Shown here: positions 8,913 to 16,976 of the stretch, in pieces
How the letters are laid out: each line of letters starts with the position of its first letter
Numbering within the stretch: the stretch's first letter is position 1
Assembly: GCA_040752115.1 (NCBI GenBank)
Contig: JBFMFB010000006.1
Coordinates: forward strand, 1 to 64,000
DNA: 64,000 bases
Reading direction: 5' to 3'
From: JBFMFB01 sp040752115
Lineage (GTDB): Bacteria; Pseudomonadota; Gammaproteobacteria; Burkholderiales; Sulfuricellaceae
Made by a program: the position numbers and the translations under genes
The notes under the pieces: generated by a model
The model's database searches: none
Told to the model about the DNA's origin: nothing
What the model saw: only the letters and a program-made list of their open reading frames with translations

Positions 8913-9377
8913 ATGCGAACACACAAAGCTGATTTGCTGACCGGCGTGATTCTCGCCATCTTCCGGACCAACGGTCGCCTGCTGAGCAACGGCGACGTCC
9001 TTGTCAGCCCCTTCGGGCTCACCAGCGCGCGCTGGCAGGTACTGGGAGCGGTCGCACTGTCCGACGCACCGCTCTCGGCGCCGCAAATCGGCGCCGCCAT
9101 GGGGATCACGCGCCAAGGGTCGCAGAAGCAGATCAAGCTATTGGTCGAAGAAGGGCTGCTTGAATCGCGGCCCAATCCGGCTAACAGACGCTCCCCCCTT
9201 TACGCGCTGACAAAACGCGGACGGAGGATATATGCAGATCTGGATCGGACTCAGGCCCGCTGGGCCGACCAACTCGCCAAGGGGCTCGCCGTCGAGGATC
9301 TGGCGGCGGCCAAGCGCGTGCTGGACCTCGTCTCCGAGCGGCTGGAAGTTTCGTCCGGCCGGGCTGCTCGATCATGA
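8913..9377 (+). CDS. MarR family transcriptional regulator
   Basis: A 154-aa winged-helix regulator. The DNA-binding core is LTSARWQVLGAVALSD, then the recognition region around GITRQGSQKQIKLLVEEG and the wing ANRRSPLYALTKRG. I chose ATG 8913; an upstream in-frame ATG at 8868 lies inside the interspersed repeat and would add unrelated residues. It overlaps the next membrane-protein gene by 4 bases (ATGA), so it probably controls that two-gene set and itself through the palindrome at 8683-8723. The ligand is unknown. Confidence 0.85.
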   Translation: MRTHKADLLTGVILAIFRTNGRLLSNGDVLVSPFGLTSARWQVLGAVALSDAPLSAPQIGAAMGITRQGSQKQIKLLVEEGLLESRPNPANRRSPLYALTKRGRRIYADLDRTQARWADQLAKGLAVEDLAAAKRVLDLVSERLEVSSGRAARS

Positions 9378-9820
9378 AACCTGTTGTCCCCGCTACGGCG
9401 GGCGTAGTCGCTATGCTTACCATACTCGGCTTCTGGATGTCGACGGCGATCTCGGAGCTGTTTCTTTCCCAAGAAGCGATTGTCGCCGTCAAGCAAGCAA
9501 TCCTTTACGGCATGGCGGTGCTGATTCCGGCGATGGCTGCCAGCGGCGGCAGCGGAAGCTCGCTCGCCAGCGGGCGTTCGGGACATCTCGTCGAAAGCAA
9601 GAAGATGCGCATGCGGATTATTGCGGCAAACGGCCTCCTGATCATGGTGCCGGCTGCCTTCTTCCTGTTCCGCAAGGCTTCGGTCGGCGAATTCGATGCC
9701 GTGTTCCATGTCGTGCAGGCGGTGGAGTTGCTCATGGGAGTCGCGCAACTCCTTCTGATGGGGCTCAACTTCCGCGACGGACTGAAGCTCGCCGGTCGGC
9801 TGCGGCCCGCCCGGCCGTGA
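9374..9820 (+). CDS. small integral membrane protein of unknown function
   Basis: 148 aa with about four hydrophobic segments (near residues 5-25, 38-58, 80-100 and 112-135) and a short polar Gly/Ser loop (ASGGSGSSLASGRSG). I recognise no family. It is translationally coupled to the MarR gene by a 4-base overlap and followed after 16 bases by a DUF2269-type membrane protein. It is likely a target of the MarR regulator. An envelope or stress role is a guess. Confidence 0.65.
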   Translation: MKPVVPATAGVVAMLTILGFWMSTAISELFLSQEAIVAVKQAILYGMAVLIPAMAASGGSGSSLASGRSGHLVESKKMRMRIIAANGLLIMVPAAFFLFRKASVGEFDAVFHVVQAVELLMGVAQLLLMGLNFRDGLKLAGRLRPARP

Positions 9821-9836
9821 GAGAGAGTATCTGGCC

Positions 9837-10412
9837 ATGACCTACAACCTGCTCAAGTTCGGCCACATCCTTGGTGCCATCCTGATGGGCGGAGGCCTGG
9901 TGGGGGTGTGGGTGGTAGACCTGCGCTCGCGCCAATTGCGGGATCTGCGCCAATTCGCCGAAGCCGTGCGCAATATCGCGGTCTTCTATGACGGGTTAGT
10001 CGTGCCGGGAGCGTTGCTGCTGCTCGCATCCGGCAGCTGGATGATCGCCGAGTTCTACGGTGGATTCGCCTTCCTTGGCGTCCCATGGCTTGCCGGTATG
10101 GTGATCCTGTTCCTTGCCGAATTCATCGAGGGCAACACGGTAACACGCCTCTATTTCATGCGCTTGCGCCGCATTACCCTCCTGGCGCTGAAGGAAGGAC
10201 GTTTTACCCCGGAACTGGAGCGGGAGCGCGGAAGGCTCGTGCCGTCCTTCACGCACTTCCTCGATCTGCCCATGCTCACGTTGATCATCGCCCTCGGTAC
10301 GCTGAAACCCGAATCCTGGACGCTATTTGTTGCAGGCTCAGTCATTGCCGTCGCGCTAGCCATCGCACTAACACTGTGGATTCGGAGCCTGTACCCGTGG
10401 GGCAGCGAATGA
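9837..10412 (+). CDS. DUF2269-type integral membrane protein
   Basis: 191 aa with four or five membrane spans, starting with the family-like LKFGHILGAILMGGGLVGVW. It has charged loops (DLRSRQLRDLRQ) and a span LPMLTLIIALGTLKPESW. The His near the N-terminus and the helix pattern fit the DUF2269 family, whose function is not established. A short purine-rich sequence (GAGAGAG) precedes the ATG. It is the third gene of the marR operon. Confidence 0.7.
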   Translation: MTYNLLKFGHILGAILMGGGLVGVWVVDLRSRQLRDLRQFAEAVRNIAVFYDGLVVPGALLLLASGSWMIAEFYGGFAFLGVPWLAGMVILFLAEFIEGNTVTRLYFMRLRRITLLALKEGRFTPELERERGRLVPSFTHFLDLPMLTLIIALGTLKPESWTLFVAGSVIAVALAIALTLWIRSLYPWGSE

Positions 10413-10434
10413 GGAGACCGTCATACGCCTTCAA

Positions 10435-10598
10435 CCTAAAAACGGCATTTCACTAACCGCGGAGGCGCGGAGGCGCTGAGAAAACAACACGTTGAAGCTT
10501 ATTCTGCCTTCACCAGTCGGGTGGCGCGAGGAATATTGCCAATCCCTTGTTTTTCCTCTGCGCCTCCGCGTCTCTGCGGTTGGACTGCTTTTTCTAGG
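10435..10598. repeat. heptamer-word palindromic element, copy B (CTCTGCG/CTCCGCG words)
   Basis: The left arm reads CGCGGAG, CGCGGAG, CGCTGAG and the right arm CTCTGCG, CTCCGCG, CTCTGCG, spaced 8 bp. The tips CCTAAAAACGGCATTT and GACTGCTTTTTCTAGG are the same as in CACGAAT copies A and G, although the words and core differ. It lies between convergent genes (the DUF2269 gene and fic). Confidence 0.85.
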
Positions 10599-10672
10599 TT
10601 CAAATGAACGCAAGCGGCGAAAACAACGGCACGGCCTTGCCGCCGCAACACGGACACGCACGCAGATGAGCA

Positions 10673-11803
10673 TCAATCCGCCAGTTCGTAGCCGGTGCTG
10701 CGACCACCGCCGGGCGACTTCTTCAGCACGCCCAATTCCAGCAGTTGGGTAATGTCACGCAGCGCGGTGTCCGGCGAGCACTTGGCGATGGCGGCCCACT
10801 TGCTGCTGGTGAGCTTGCCCTCGAAGCCGTCGAGCAGGCGGTTGAGCAGCTTCACCTGCCGCTCGTTCAACGGCGTGCCCGCCCAGCGTTGCCAGAAGCG
10901 CGCCTTGACCAGCACGGCATCCAGCGTGGATTGCGCGCTGGTGACGGCGCGCCCCAGTGTGCCGAGGAACCACGACAACCAGCCCGTGACATCAAGCGTG
11001 CCCTTCTGCGTCCGCTCCAGCACGTCGTAATAGTCCTTGCGCTCGCGCTGGATTTGCGCCGATAAGCTGTAGAAGCGTTGCGGGCTACCGTCGGCGCGAG
11101 CCAGGAACAGATCGCCCACGGCACGGGCGATGCGTCCGTTGCCGTCGTCGAATGGGTGCAGCGTCACGAACCATAGATGCGCCAGCCCGGCCTTGACGAG
11201 CGCAGGCTCGCCGCTTTCCTCGTTGGCCCACGCCAGGAACCGCGCCGTCTCGGCGGGCAGCGCATCGGCGGGCGGCGCTTGGAAGTGAACCTTGCGACGC
11301 CCCACCGGGCCGGAGATGACTTGCATCGGCCCACCCGCATCGTCGCGCCACCAGCCCACGGCAATCTTGTTCATGCCCGAGTAGCCGGTCGGAAATAGGG
11401 CCGCGTGCCAGCCGAACAAGCGCTCGGCGGTCAGTGGTTGGGCGCTGCGGGACGTAGCGTCGAGCACCATCTCGACCACGCCTTCGACGTGCCGATCCAC
11501 CGGAGCGACCGCGCCGATGTCCACGCCCAGACGCCGGGCGATGGACGAGCGCACGGATTCGACATTCAGCACTTCGCCTTCGATCTCGCTGGTCTTGACC
11601 ACATCCTCAGTCAAGACCGCGAGGCTGGCCTGATCGCGCAGCGCCAGCCCCACGTCGGCCAGCCTGCCCAGCAGCACGCCCTGGGCGCGGCTGACCTCGG
11701 TCAGCGGCCCGGTCAGCACGGCCAGGTCGTAACGCCAGTTGGGCCAGTCGTCGGCCTGCCAGATGTAGAGTTTTTCTCCGCTATCCATGCGGAGATTAAA
11801 CAC
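10673..11803 (-). CDS. Fic domain protein (probable AMP-transferase) with N-terminal inhibitory motif
   Basis: 376 aa (ATG 11788, five residues in, is an alternative start). Fic proteins usually transfer AMP from ATP to a Ser, Thr or Tyr of a target. The active-site motif HPFDDGNGRIAR begins at His216 and is complete. An N-terminal TSEIEG (about 71-76) matches the class II inhibitory helix (S/T)xxxE(G/N), so activity is probably self-restrained in cis. The C-terminal 90 residues look like a winged helix (WAAIAKCSPDTALRDITQLLELG), as in many large Fic regulators. No antitoxin gene is adjacent. It stands alone beside tRNA-Phe and may be an accessory gene. Confidence 0.9.
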   Translation of the reverse strand: MFNLRMDSGEKLYIWQADDWPNWRYDLAVLTGPLTEVSRAQGVLLGRLADVGLALRDQASLAVLTEDVVKTSEIEGEVLNVESVRSSIARRLGVDIGAVAPVDRHVEGVVEMVLDATSRSAQPLTAERLFGWHAALFPTGYSGMNKIAVGWWRDDAGGPMQVISGPVGRRKVHFQAPPADALPAETARFLAWANEESGEPALVKAGLAHLWFVTLHPFDDGNGRIARAVGDLFLARADGSPQRFYSLSAQIQRERKDYYDVLERTQKGTLDVTGWLSWFLGTLGRAVTSAQSTLDAVLVKARFWQRWAGTPLNERQVKLLNRLLDGFEGKLTSSKWAAIAKCSPDTALRDITQLLELGVLKKSPGGGRSTGYELAD

Positions 11804-12172
11804 CCAATTCGCCGCAAGGGCAAGTCATTCTCCGCGTGACGTGCGGCGGATGAGCGATCCAATCTCCGCATCGCGATGGACCATCCGGCCTCGTCGTCGC
11901 GCCGCCATGTTCCAGTTTCTCAACTAATTTACACACAGCCCAGGAGTTGCCAACCACAACCGACCGCCTCAAAACCCGCGCCAATACCGGAAGTGACCTC
12001 GCGCACGCTCGCGAGACCAACAGAGAAAACGGAGAACAGAGAGGCGTGGGCGGGGGTGAAAATGCAGGGTTCGGGGAGGTGGCGCTCGCGAGCGCCATAC
12101 CCGGAATCCGCGCCAGCGCTGGCGGGTACAGGCGAAAAAAAACCAACCGAGAGCGGTTGGTTTTTCGAATTT
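11804..12172. other. 369-bp intergenic region between fic and tRNA-Phe, with perfect GC palindromes
   Basis: I see no credible gene. It contains GGCGCTCGCGAGCGCC (12081-12096) and CGCCAGCGCTGGCG (12111-12124), both perfect palindromes. The tRNA terminator lies at its right end. The middle part (about 11930-12050) looks less GC-rich than the flanking genes. Confidence 0.6.
12135..12166 (-). terminator. rho-independent terminator downstream of tRNA-Phe
   Basis: A 7-bp stem CCAACCG / CGGTTGG with loop AGAG is flanked by A-rich sequence on the left and T-rich sequence on the right. On the minus strand the stem is followed by a run of T. It lies 6 bases past the tRNA 3' end. Confidence 0.85.
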
Positions 12173-12248
<76 letters not shown>

Positions 12249-12596
12249 TTAGTGATGTTGCATTTTCTTCCTTGCGCTTTGACACAAGGATTTTGGCTCC
12301 GACTAACCTTCAGGTTAGTCTGTACCGCAAGAAGCCGCTATGCTTGCGGCGAATTGTGGCTCCGGCCGCTTGGCTCTCGCCAAGCTTAACTTGCTCCGCA
12401 AGTTAGCCTGCGCCGCAAGAAGCCGCTACGCGGCGTCTTGTCACCCCTCTGCTCTACCGCTGAGCGACTTGGCCACGTGAAGCCGTGGTGTCCGGTAATG
12501 CCAAAACCAAAGCCCGTCATTAAAACCTCAAATGCCGGATAAGTCAAGTTCTGCGAGCAGGTTGGGAAAGGATAAGCGGGGGGTTGCCGCCGCCTC
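12249..12596. other. 348-bp intergenic region with broken tRNA copy and hairpin chain
   Basis: No gene is visible. The region holds a tRNA-like remnant split by about 150 bp of small hairpins, followed by about 120 bp (12475-12596) in which I see nothing. Confidence 0.65.
12281..12474 (-). pseudogene. split tRNA remnant interrupted by a chain of small hairpins
   Basis: GACACAAGGATTTT (12281-12294) repeats 14 bases of the tRNA-Phe anticodon/variable side. Bases 12445-12474 repeat its 5' half (acceptor strand, D arm, start of anticodon arm) with one base missing and one changed. Between them lie hairpins at 12301-12320, 12325-12349, 12368-12385, 12387-12405 and 12422-12434, and a direct repeat CCGCAAGAAGCCGCTA (12325-12340 and 12413-12428). 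No complete cloverleaf can be formed. Confidence 0.55.
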
Positions 12597-13343
12597 CTAT
12601 ACCGGATTGTTGATTTCGATGAAGCGGTGCGCAAGGCCGAATTTCTGTGCCAGATGCTCGCCCAGCGCCTGCACGCCGTAGCGTTCGGTGGCGTGGTGGC
12701 CGGCGGCGATGAAAGCGACGCCGGATTCGCGCGCCAGATGGACGGTCTGCTCGGACGCTTCGCCGGTCAGGAAGGCATCCACCCCGAGCTTTACCGCCTC
12801 GCCGAGACAGTCCTGCGCCGCGCCGCTGCACCAGGCGATGCGGCGGATCAGCTTGGCGCCGTCGCCGATGATCAGAGGCTCGCGCGCCAGCCGCGCACCG
12901 GCCAACCGCGCGAGCTCAGCCAGCGGCAATGGCTGCGCTGGGGTGCCCCAGGCGGCGATGTTCTGCTCGCCAAACCAGCCCTCCGCCATAAAGCCCAGGA
13001 GCCGGGCCAGTTGGGCGTTGTTGCCGAGGTCGGGGTGCGCGTCCAGCGGCAGGTGGTAGGCCAGCAGGCTGATGTCGTGGCGCAACAGATGGGAAAGTCT
13101 GGCGCGCTTGATTCCCGTCACGCGCGCGTCCTCGCTTCTCCAGAACCAGCCGTGATGCACCAGGATCGCGTCTGCACCCGCTTCGGTCGCAGATTCGAGC
13201 AGCGCTTTGCTGGCGCTGACGCCGCTTATCAGCGTCCTGACCTCCGCCCGCCCTTCCACTTGCACCCCGTTTGGGCAATAATCGCGGAATCTTGAAATTT
13301 CAAGCAATTGCCCGATATAGCTTTCCAGTTCTGCCAGTAACAT
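12597..13343 (-). CDS. Nif3-like dinuclear metal centre protein (YbgI/DUF34 family)
   Basis: 248 aa, the usual length for bacterial YbgI-type proteins. Metal ligands are visible: LVHHGWFW (His-His near residue 63), the Asp/His pair in LPLDAHPDLGNN, and the C-terminal AGHHATERYG (His-His and Glu). The N-terminal DYCPNGVQVEG is typical. These proteins form hexameric toroids with two metals per subunit. Their reaction is unsettled (GTP cyclohydrolase I-like or metal-handling roles have been proposed). It is divergent from the HtrA protease with a 72-bp gap, the common arrangement in betaproteobacteria. Confidence 0.9.
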   Translation of the reverse strand: MLLAELESYIGQLLEISRFRDYCPNGVQVEGRAEVRTLISGVSASKALLESATEAGADAILVHHGWFWRSEDARVTGIKRARLSHLLRHDISLLAYHLPLDAHPDLGNNAQLARLLGFMAEGWFGEQNIAAWGTPAQPLPLAELARLAGARLAREPLIIGDGAKLIRRIAWCSGAAQDCLGEAVKLGVDAFLTGEASEQTVHLARESGVAFIAAGHHATERYGVQALGEHLAQKFGLAHRFIEINNPV

Positions 13344-13415
13344 TGAAGATGTCCCCGATTTGCCGCATTGCGGCCTGATTTACCCCGTTCCCCGTTTCTT
13401 TAGGCAACCGATACC

Positions 13416-14561
13416 ATGCGCAGACTTTGGCTTATCTTCGCGCAAAGCGCAACCGTCACGCTGGGCATCCTGCTCGCGGTTTCGCTGCTGAAGCCGGAGC
13501 TGATGCCGTGGCGCGGCGCCAGCATCACGATTCAGGAAGTCGCGCCGCAAACCGCGCCGCAAAAGATTTCGCCACTGAGCGCCGCCGCCAAAAAAGCCAT
13601 GCCCTCGGTCGTCAACATCTTCACCAGCAAGGAAGTGCAGGCGCCGCGCCGCCCCTTCAAGGACGATCCGATTTTCCACCACTTCTTCGGCGACCGTCCC
13701 GACGCCGCGCCGCAGCGCGTGACCAGCCTCGGTTCGGGTGTGATCGTCAGCTCCCAGGGCTTCATCCTGACCAATCACCACGTGGTGGAAGCGGCTGACG
13801 AAATCGAAGTCGCGCTGGCTGACGGCCGCACCGCCTCCGCCCGCATCATCGGCACCGACCCTGAAACCGATTTGGCGGTGGTGAAGATCGACCTCAAGAA
13901 TCTCTCCCCGATCACCTTCGGCCGCACCGAGCAGACGCAGGTGGGGGATGTCGTGCTCGCCATCGGCAACCCGTTCGGCGTCGGACAGACCGTGACCATG
14001 GGCATCGTCAGCGCCTTGGGGCGCAGCCACCTCGGCATCAGCACCTACGAAAATTTCATCCAGACCGACGCCGCGATCAATCCAGGCAATTCGGGCGGCG
14101 CGCTGGTGGATGCCTCCGGCAACCTGATCGGAATCAGCAGCGCGATCTTTTCCCAGAGCGGCGGCTCGCTCGGCATCGGCTTCGCAATCCCCGTCAGTCT
14201 GGCCAAGCAAATCATGGAGCAGATCATTCAAAGCGGAGGGGTGACGCGCGGCTGGATCGGCGTGGAAGTGCAGGACATCACCCCAGAACTGGCCGAGTCC
14301 TTCAAGCTGCCTTCCACCACCGGCGCGCTGATCGCGGGCGTGCTGCGCGGCGGGCCGGCCGACCGTGCAGGAATAAGGCCGGGAGATATTCTGGTGGCGA
14401 TCAACGACAAAGCCGTGGCTGATTCCTCCGCCATGCTCAACCAGATTTCGGCGCTGCCGCCCAACCGGCCGGCGATGTTGAAAATCCTGCGCAACCGGAA
14501 CACCGTGGCACTCCGGGTCAACATCGGCAAACGGCCCAAATTCCGGCAGCAGGAGGAGTAA
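13416..14561 (+). CDS. DegS/AlgW-like periplasmic serine protease (HtrA family), one PDZ domain
   Basis: 381 aa. An N-terminal membrane anchor (about 5-25) is followed by a trypsin-like domain with catalytic His122 (TNHHVV), Asp152 (ETDLAVVKI) and Ser226 (NPGNSGGAL). A single PDZ domain occupies about 275-365 (GALIAGVLRGGPADRAGIRPGDI). One PDZ plus an anchor matches DegS/AlgW, which sense unfolded outer-membrane proteins and start anti-sigma factor cleavage. A role in the envelope stress response is therefore likely, although no RseA homologue is in the window. It converges with tatC; an interspersed repeat separates them. Confidence 0.93.
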   Translation: MRRLWLIFAQSATVTLGILLAVSLLKPELMPWRGASITIQEVAPQTAPQKISPLSAAAKKAMPSVVNIFTSKEVQAPRRPFKDDPIFHHFFGDRPDAAPQRVTSLGSGVIVSSQGFILTNHHVVEAADEIEVALADGRTASARIIGTDPETDLAVVKIDLKNLSPITFGRTEQTQVGDVVLAIGNPFGVGQTVTMGIVSALGRSHLGISTYENFIQTDAAINPGNSGGALVDASGNLIGISSAIFSQSGGSLGIGFAIPVSLAKQIMEQIIQSGGVTRGWIGVEVQDITPELAESFKLPSTTGALIAGVLRGGPADRAGIRPGDILVAINDKAVADSSAMLNQISALPPNRPAMLKILRNRNTVALRVNIGKRPKFRQQEE

Positions 14562-14562
14562 T

Positions 14563-14711
14563 TCTAGAAACGGCTATTGGCCACGAATGACACGAATAAG
14601 AACAATGAAGTGCGACCGATTTGCGGCACACTGTCAGGTAAGCACGGGCCTATGAGCAACGTCATGATTATTCGTGAACATTCGTGTCATTCGTGGCTAA
14701 AACGCTTTTTT
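14563..14711. repeat. heptamer-word palindromic element, copy C (CACGAAT/ATTCGTG)
   Basis: Two CACGAAT words on the left and three ATTCGTG words on the right surround a core related to copies A and G (GAAGTGCGACCGATTTGC). Tips are TTCTAGAAACGGC and AAAACGCTTTTTT. It lies between the convergent htrA and tatC and could act as a bidirectional terminator. Confidence 0.88.
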
Positions 14712-14716
14712 GAGTT

Positions 14717-14751
14717 GAATCATCTGCGGTAATCAGATTTTATCTGCGTCC
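14717..14751. repeat. half copy of the ATCTGCG-word element
   Basis: This stretch matches the reverse complement of the left arm of copy F (33764-33918) with about two mismatches over 33 bases, including GATTTTATCTGCGTCC. It lies directly beside copy C, so two word types are joined here. Confidence 0.75.
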
Positions 14752-14776
14752 GGCAGCCGTTAGGTTTAAAGCAGCT

Positions 14777-15604
14777 TCATTCCCGCAGCTTCTTCCGCTC
14801 CGCCTCGATGGCGTCCAGCTCCCGCTCCATTTCTTCATCGCTGGGCGGGTTGACGCCCGCCTCGCCCTGCTGCGCGGCGGGAGCGGATCTACCCATGAAG
14901 GCGGCGACGACGATGCCGGCCTCGTAGAGCAGCCACAACGGCACTGCCAGCATGATCTGGGAAATCACATCGGGGGGGGTGAAAATGGCGCCGATCACGA
15001 ATGCGCCGACAATCACGTAGGAACGGAGCTCCCTAAGCTTGGCGACGCTGACGACGTTCATCCTGACCAGCACCACCACCGCCACCGGTACTTCGAAGGT
15101 AACGCCGAAGGCAACGAACAAGGTCAGCACGAAATCCAGATACTTGTTGATGTCGGTCATCACCGCGACGCCCTGCGGAGCGGACGAGGCGATGAACCCG
15201 AACACCACGGGAAACACCAGGAAATAGGCGAATGCCATGCCGCACAGAAACAGCAGCGTGCTCGCCACAACCAGCGGAAGGACCAGGCGCTTTTCGTGGA
15301 TGTACAATCCCGGCGCGACAAACGACCAGACCTGATACAGCACGTAGGGCAGCGCGATGAGAAAAGCCGTCATCATGGCGACTTTCATCGGCACGAAAAA
15401 CGGCGTGGTGACTTCGGTCGCGATCATCTGGCCGCCTTCTGGCAGCGCGGCCAGAAGCGGATGCGCCAGAAACGAATATAGATCCTGGGCCAAGGGAAAG
15501 AGGCAGGCGAACACCACCGCCACGGCGATGATCGAGCGCAGCAGCCGAGTCCGCAACTCGATCAGGTGGGAAATGAAAGTCTCGGAAGGTTGGTCGCCGC
15601 TCAT
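14777..15604 (-). CDS. tatC: Sec-independent protein translocase TatC
   Basis: 275 aa with six membrane spans. TatC binds the twin-arginine signal peptide and forms the core receptor with TatB. Family landmarks are visible: HLIELRTRLLRS near the N-terminus, TEVTTPFFVPMKVA (conserved Glu and Pro), QVWSFVAPGLYIHEKR and the FGVTFEVPV region. The C-terminal cytoplasmic tail is charged and longer than in E. coli. It is the last gene of tatA-tatB-tatC, 26 bases after tatB. Confidence 0.96.
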   Translation of the reverse strand: MSGDQPSETFISHLIELRTRLLRSIIAVAVVFACLFPLAQDLYSFLAHPLLAALPEGGQMIATEVTTPFFVPMKVAMMTAFLIALPYVLYQVWSFVAPGLYIHEKRLVLPLVVASTLLFLCGMAFAYFLVFPVVFGFIASSAPQGVAVMTDINKYLDFVLTLFVAFGVTFEVPVAVVVLVRMNVVSVAKLRELRSYVIVGAFVIGAIFTPPDVISQIMLAVPLWLLYEAGIVVAAFMGRSAPAAQQGEAGVNPPSDEEMERELDAIEAERKKLRE

Positions 15605-15630
15605 CTCAGATTTTCATGTGCAGCGGGGAA

Positions 15631-16062
15631 TCAGGCGTGCTTTTCCGGAGCCGGGCGGGAGGCGGGAGGTTCCAGCGGCAGCTCAATCTGCGGGGCGGTT
15701 TCGGCCGTATCGGCACCGGCCGGCTGCTCCGGCGATTTCGCTTCGCCGGCCTCGACAATTTCGCGGACCGGCGCTGCCGCTTCGTTTGCCGCGGATTTGA
15801 GCTGTTCTTCGGTCTGCCTTGCTTCCTGCGCCACGGCTTGCTCCGTCGCGCTGACCTGCTGCCGGATCTCGTTCTGCAGTTTGTTCAGCTCTTCCATTTG
15901 CAGCTCGCGGTTGATGTCCGCCTTGACGTCGGAAATATAGCGCTGCATCCGCCCGAACAGGAGCCCTGCCGTGCGCGCGACCTTGGGCAGCCGCTCCGGG
16001 CCGATCACGATCAGCGCGACGATGCCGATGAGCAGGAGCTCGGAAAAGCCGATATCGAACAT
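15631..16062 (-). CDS. tatB: Sec-independent translocase protein TatB
   Basis: 143 aa. One N-terminal membrane helix (MFDIGFSELLLIGIVALIVI) is followed by the GPERLPKVARTAG amphipathic helix, diagnostic for TatB. Next comes a long charged helix (about 40-95) and a Pro/Ala/Glu-rich tail. It works with TatC in signal-peptide recognition at the inner membrane. The spacing of 6 bases after tatA indicates one transcript. Confidence 0.95.
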   Translation of the reverse strand: MFDIGFSELLLIGIVALIVIGPERLPKVARTAGLLFGRMQRYISDVKADINRELQMEELNKLQNEIRQQVSATEQAVAQEARQTEEQLKSAANEAAAPVREIVEAGEAKSPEQPAGADTAETAPQIELPLEPPASRPAPEKHA

Positions 16063-16068
16063 CGGACG

Positions 16069-16287
16069 TCAGGCTTTGGTCTTGTCCTTGACTTCGCCCT
16101 CGATCGTCTGGCCGGTAGCCGTGGATTCGATCTTCGGCGCCGGCTTTTCTTCCTCTTTCACGGCGTCCTTGAAACTCTTCACCGCGCCGCCCAGATCGCC
16201 GCCGATGTTGCGCAGCTTCTTGGTGCCGAAAATCGCCAGCACGATCACCAATACGATCAGCCAATGCCAGATGCTGAATGAGCCCAT
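16069..16287 (-). CDS. tatA: Sec-independent translocase protein TatA
   Basis: 72 aa, small as usual. It begins MGSFSIWHWLIVLVIVLAIF, then FGTKKLRNIGGDLGGAVKSF: membrane helix, hinge and amphipathic helix with the conserved Phe-Gly. It polymerises to form the translocation site for folded Tat substrates. The charged tail has several Lys and Glu. Cofactor-containing enzymes such as hydrogenase would be natural substrates, which fits the hyp genes near the other end of the window. Confidence 0.95.
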   Translation of the reverse strand: MGSFSIWHWLIVLVIVLAIFGTKKLRNIGGDLGGAVKSFKDAVKEEEKPAPKIESTATGQTIEGEVKDKTKA

Positions 16288-16311
16288 TTTGCCTACTCCT
16301 CGAGAAAAATC

Positions 16312-16650
16312 TTACAGATGCGGCAGCTTCTCGCCGCCGCCGAATACGTGCAGGTGCAAATGAAACACCTCCTGCCCGCCGCCCCGGCCGGTATTGATCA
16401 TGGTGCGAAAGCCGCCGTCCAGCCCCTGCTGCTTCGCCAACTGCGGCGCCAGCAGCAGCATCCGGCCGAGCAATTCGGCATGCGAAGCATCGCAATGCGC
16501 CAGCGAATCCACGTGCGCCTTGGGAATGATCAGGAAGTGGACGCGAGCGATTGGCCGAATGTCGTGGAAGGCCAGCAACTCGCCGTCTTCGTAGATCTTG
16601 TTGCCGGGGATTTGCCCGGTTGCAATCTTGCAAAAAATGCAATCGGTCAT
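16312..16650 (-). CDS. HIT family purine nucleoside phosphoramidase (HinT-like)
   Basis: 112 aa, standard HinT length. The N-terminus CIFCKIATGQIPGNKIYED and the histidine triad HLHLHVFGGG are complete. It hydrolyses P-N bonds of AMP conjugates in vitro; its physiological role is not settled. It overlaps hisE by 4 bases and precedes tatA, a frequent order in betaproteobacteria. Confidence 0.94.
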   Translation of the reverse strand: MTDCIFCKIATGQIPGNKIYEDGELLAFHDIRPIARVHFLIIPKAHVDSLAHCDASHAELLGRMLLLAPQLAKQQGLDGGFRTMINTGRGGGQEVFHLHLHVFGGGEKLPHL

Positions 16651-16976
16651 TTCGCCTTCCCATCCCGGCGGGCGGCCTTCTCTTCAAGCCCCGACAATCC
16701 CTCGCGCCGCGCAAGCTCCTTGAGCACGTCGTCCGGATGCAGCCCCTGGCTTGCCAGCAGCACCAGGCTGTGGAACCACAGGTCCGCCATTTCGTACACA
16801 ATCTGACCGGCATCGCCGTTCTTGGCGGCGATGATGGTTTCCGCGGACTCTTCGCCGATTTTTTTCAAAATCTCGTCCAGCCCTTTGGCATAGAGCCTGG
16901 CCACATAGGAACTGGCAGAGTCCGCATTTTTGCGCTGTTCCAGCGTCGCCGCCAGGCGCTGCAGGATGTCGCTCAT
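16647..16976 (-). CDS. hisE: phosphoribosyl-ATP pyrophosphatase
   Basis: 109 aa from the ATG at 16976, which overlaps the hisI stop (ATGA). It catalyses step 2 of histidine synthesis, PR-ATP to PR-AMP. The MazG-like motifs KKIGEESAETIIAAKNGD and YEMADLWFHSLVLLA carry the metal-binding Glu and Asp residues. An upstream in-frame ATG would extend it into hisI and lacks support. hisE and hisI are separate genes here, not fused. Confidence 0.94.
   Translation of the reverse strand: MSDILQRLAATLEQRKNADSASSYVARLYAKGLDEILKKIGEESAETIIAAKNGDAGQIVYEMADLWFHSLVLLASQGLHPDDVLKELARREGLSGLEEKAARRDGKAK

Noticed and set aside
12249..12474. Second functional tRNA gene
   Set aside because: Acceptor and T arms cannot be completed; the halves are separated by an insert of about 150 bp.
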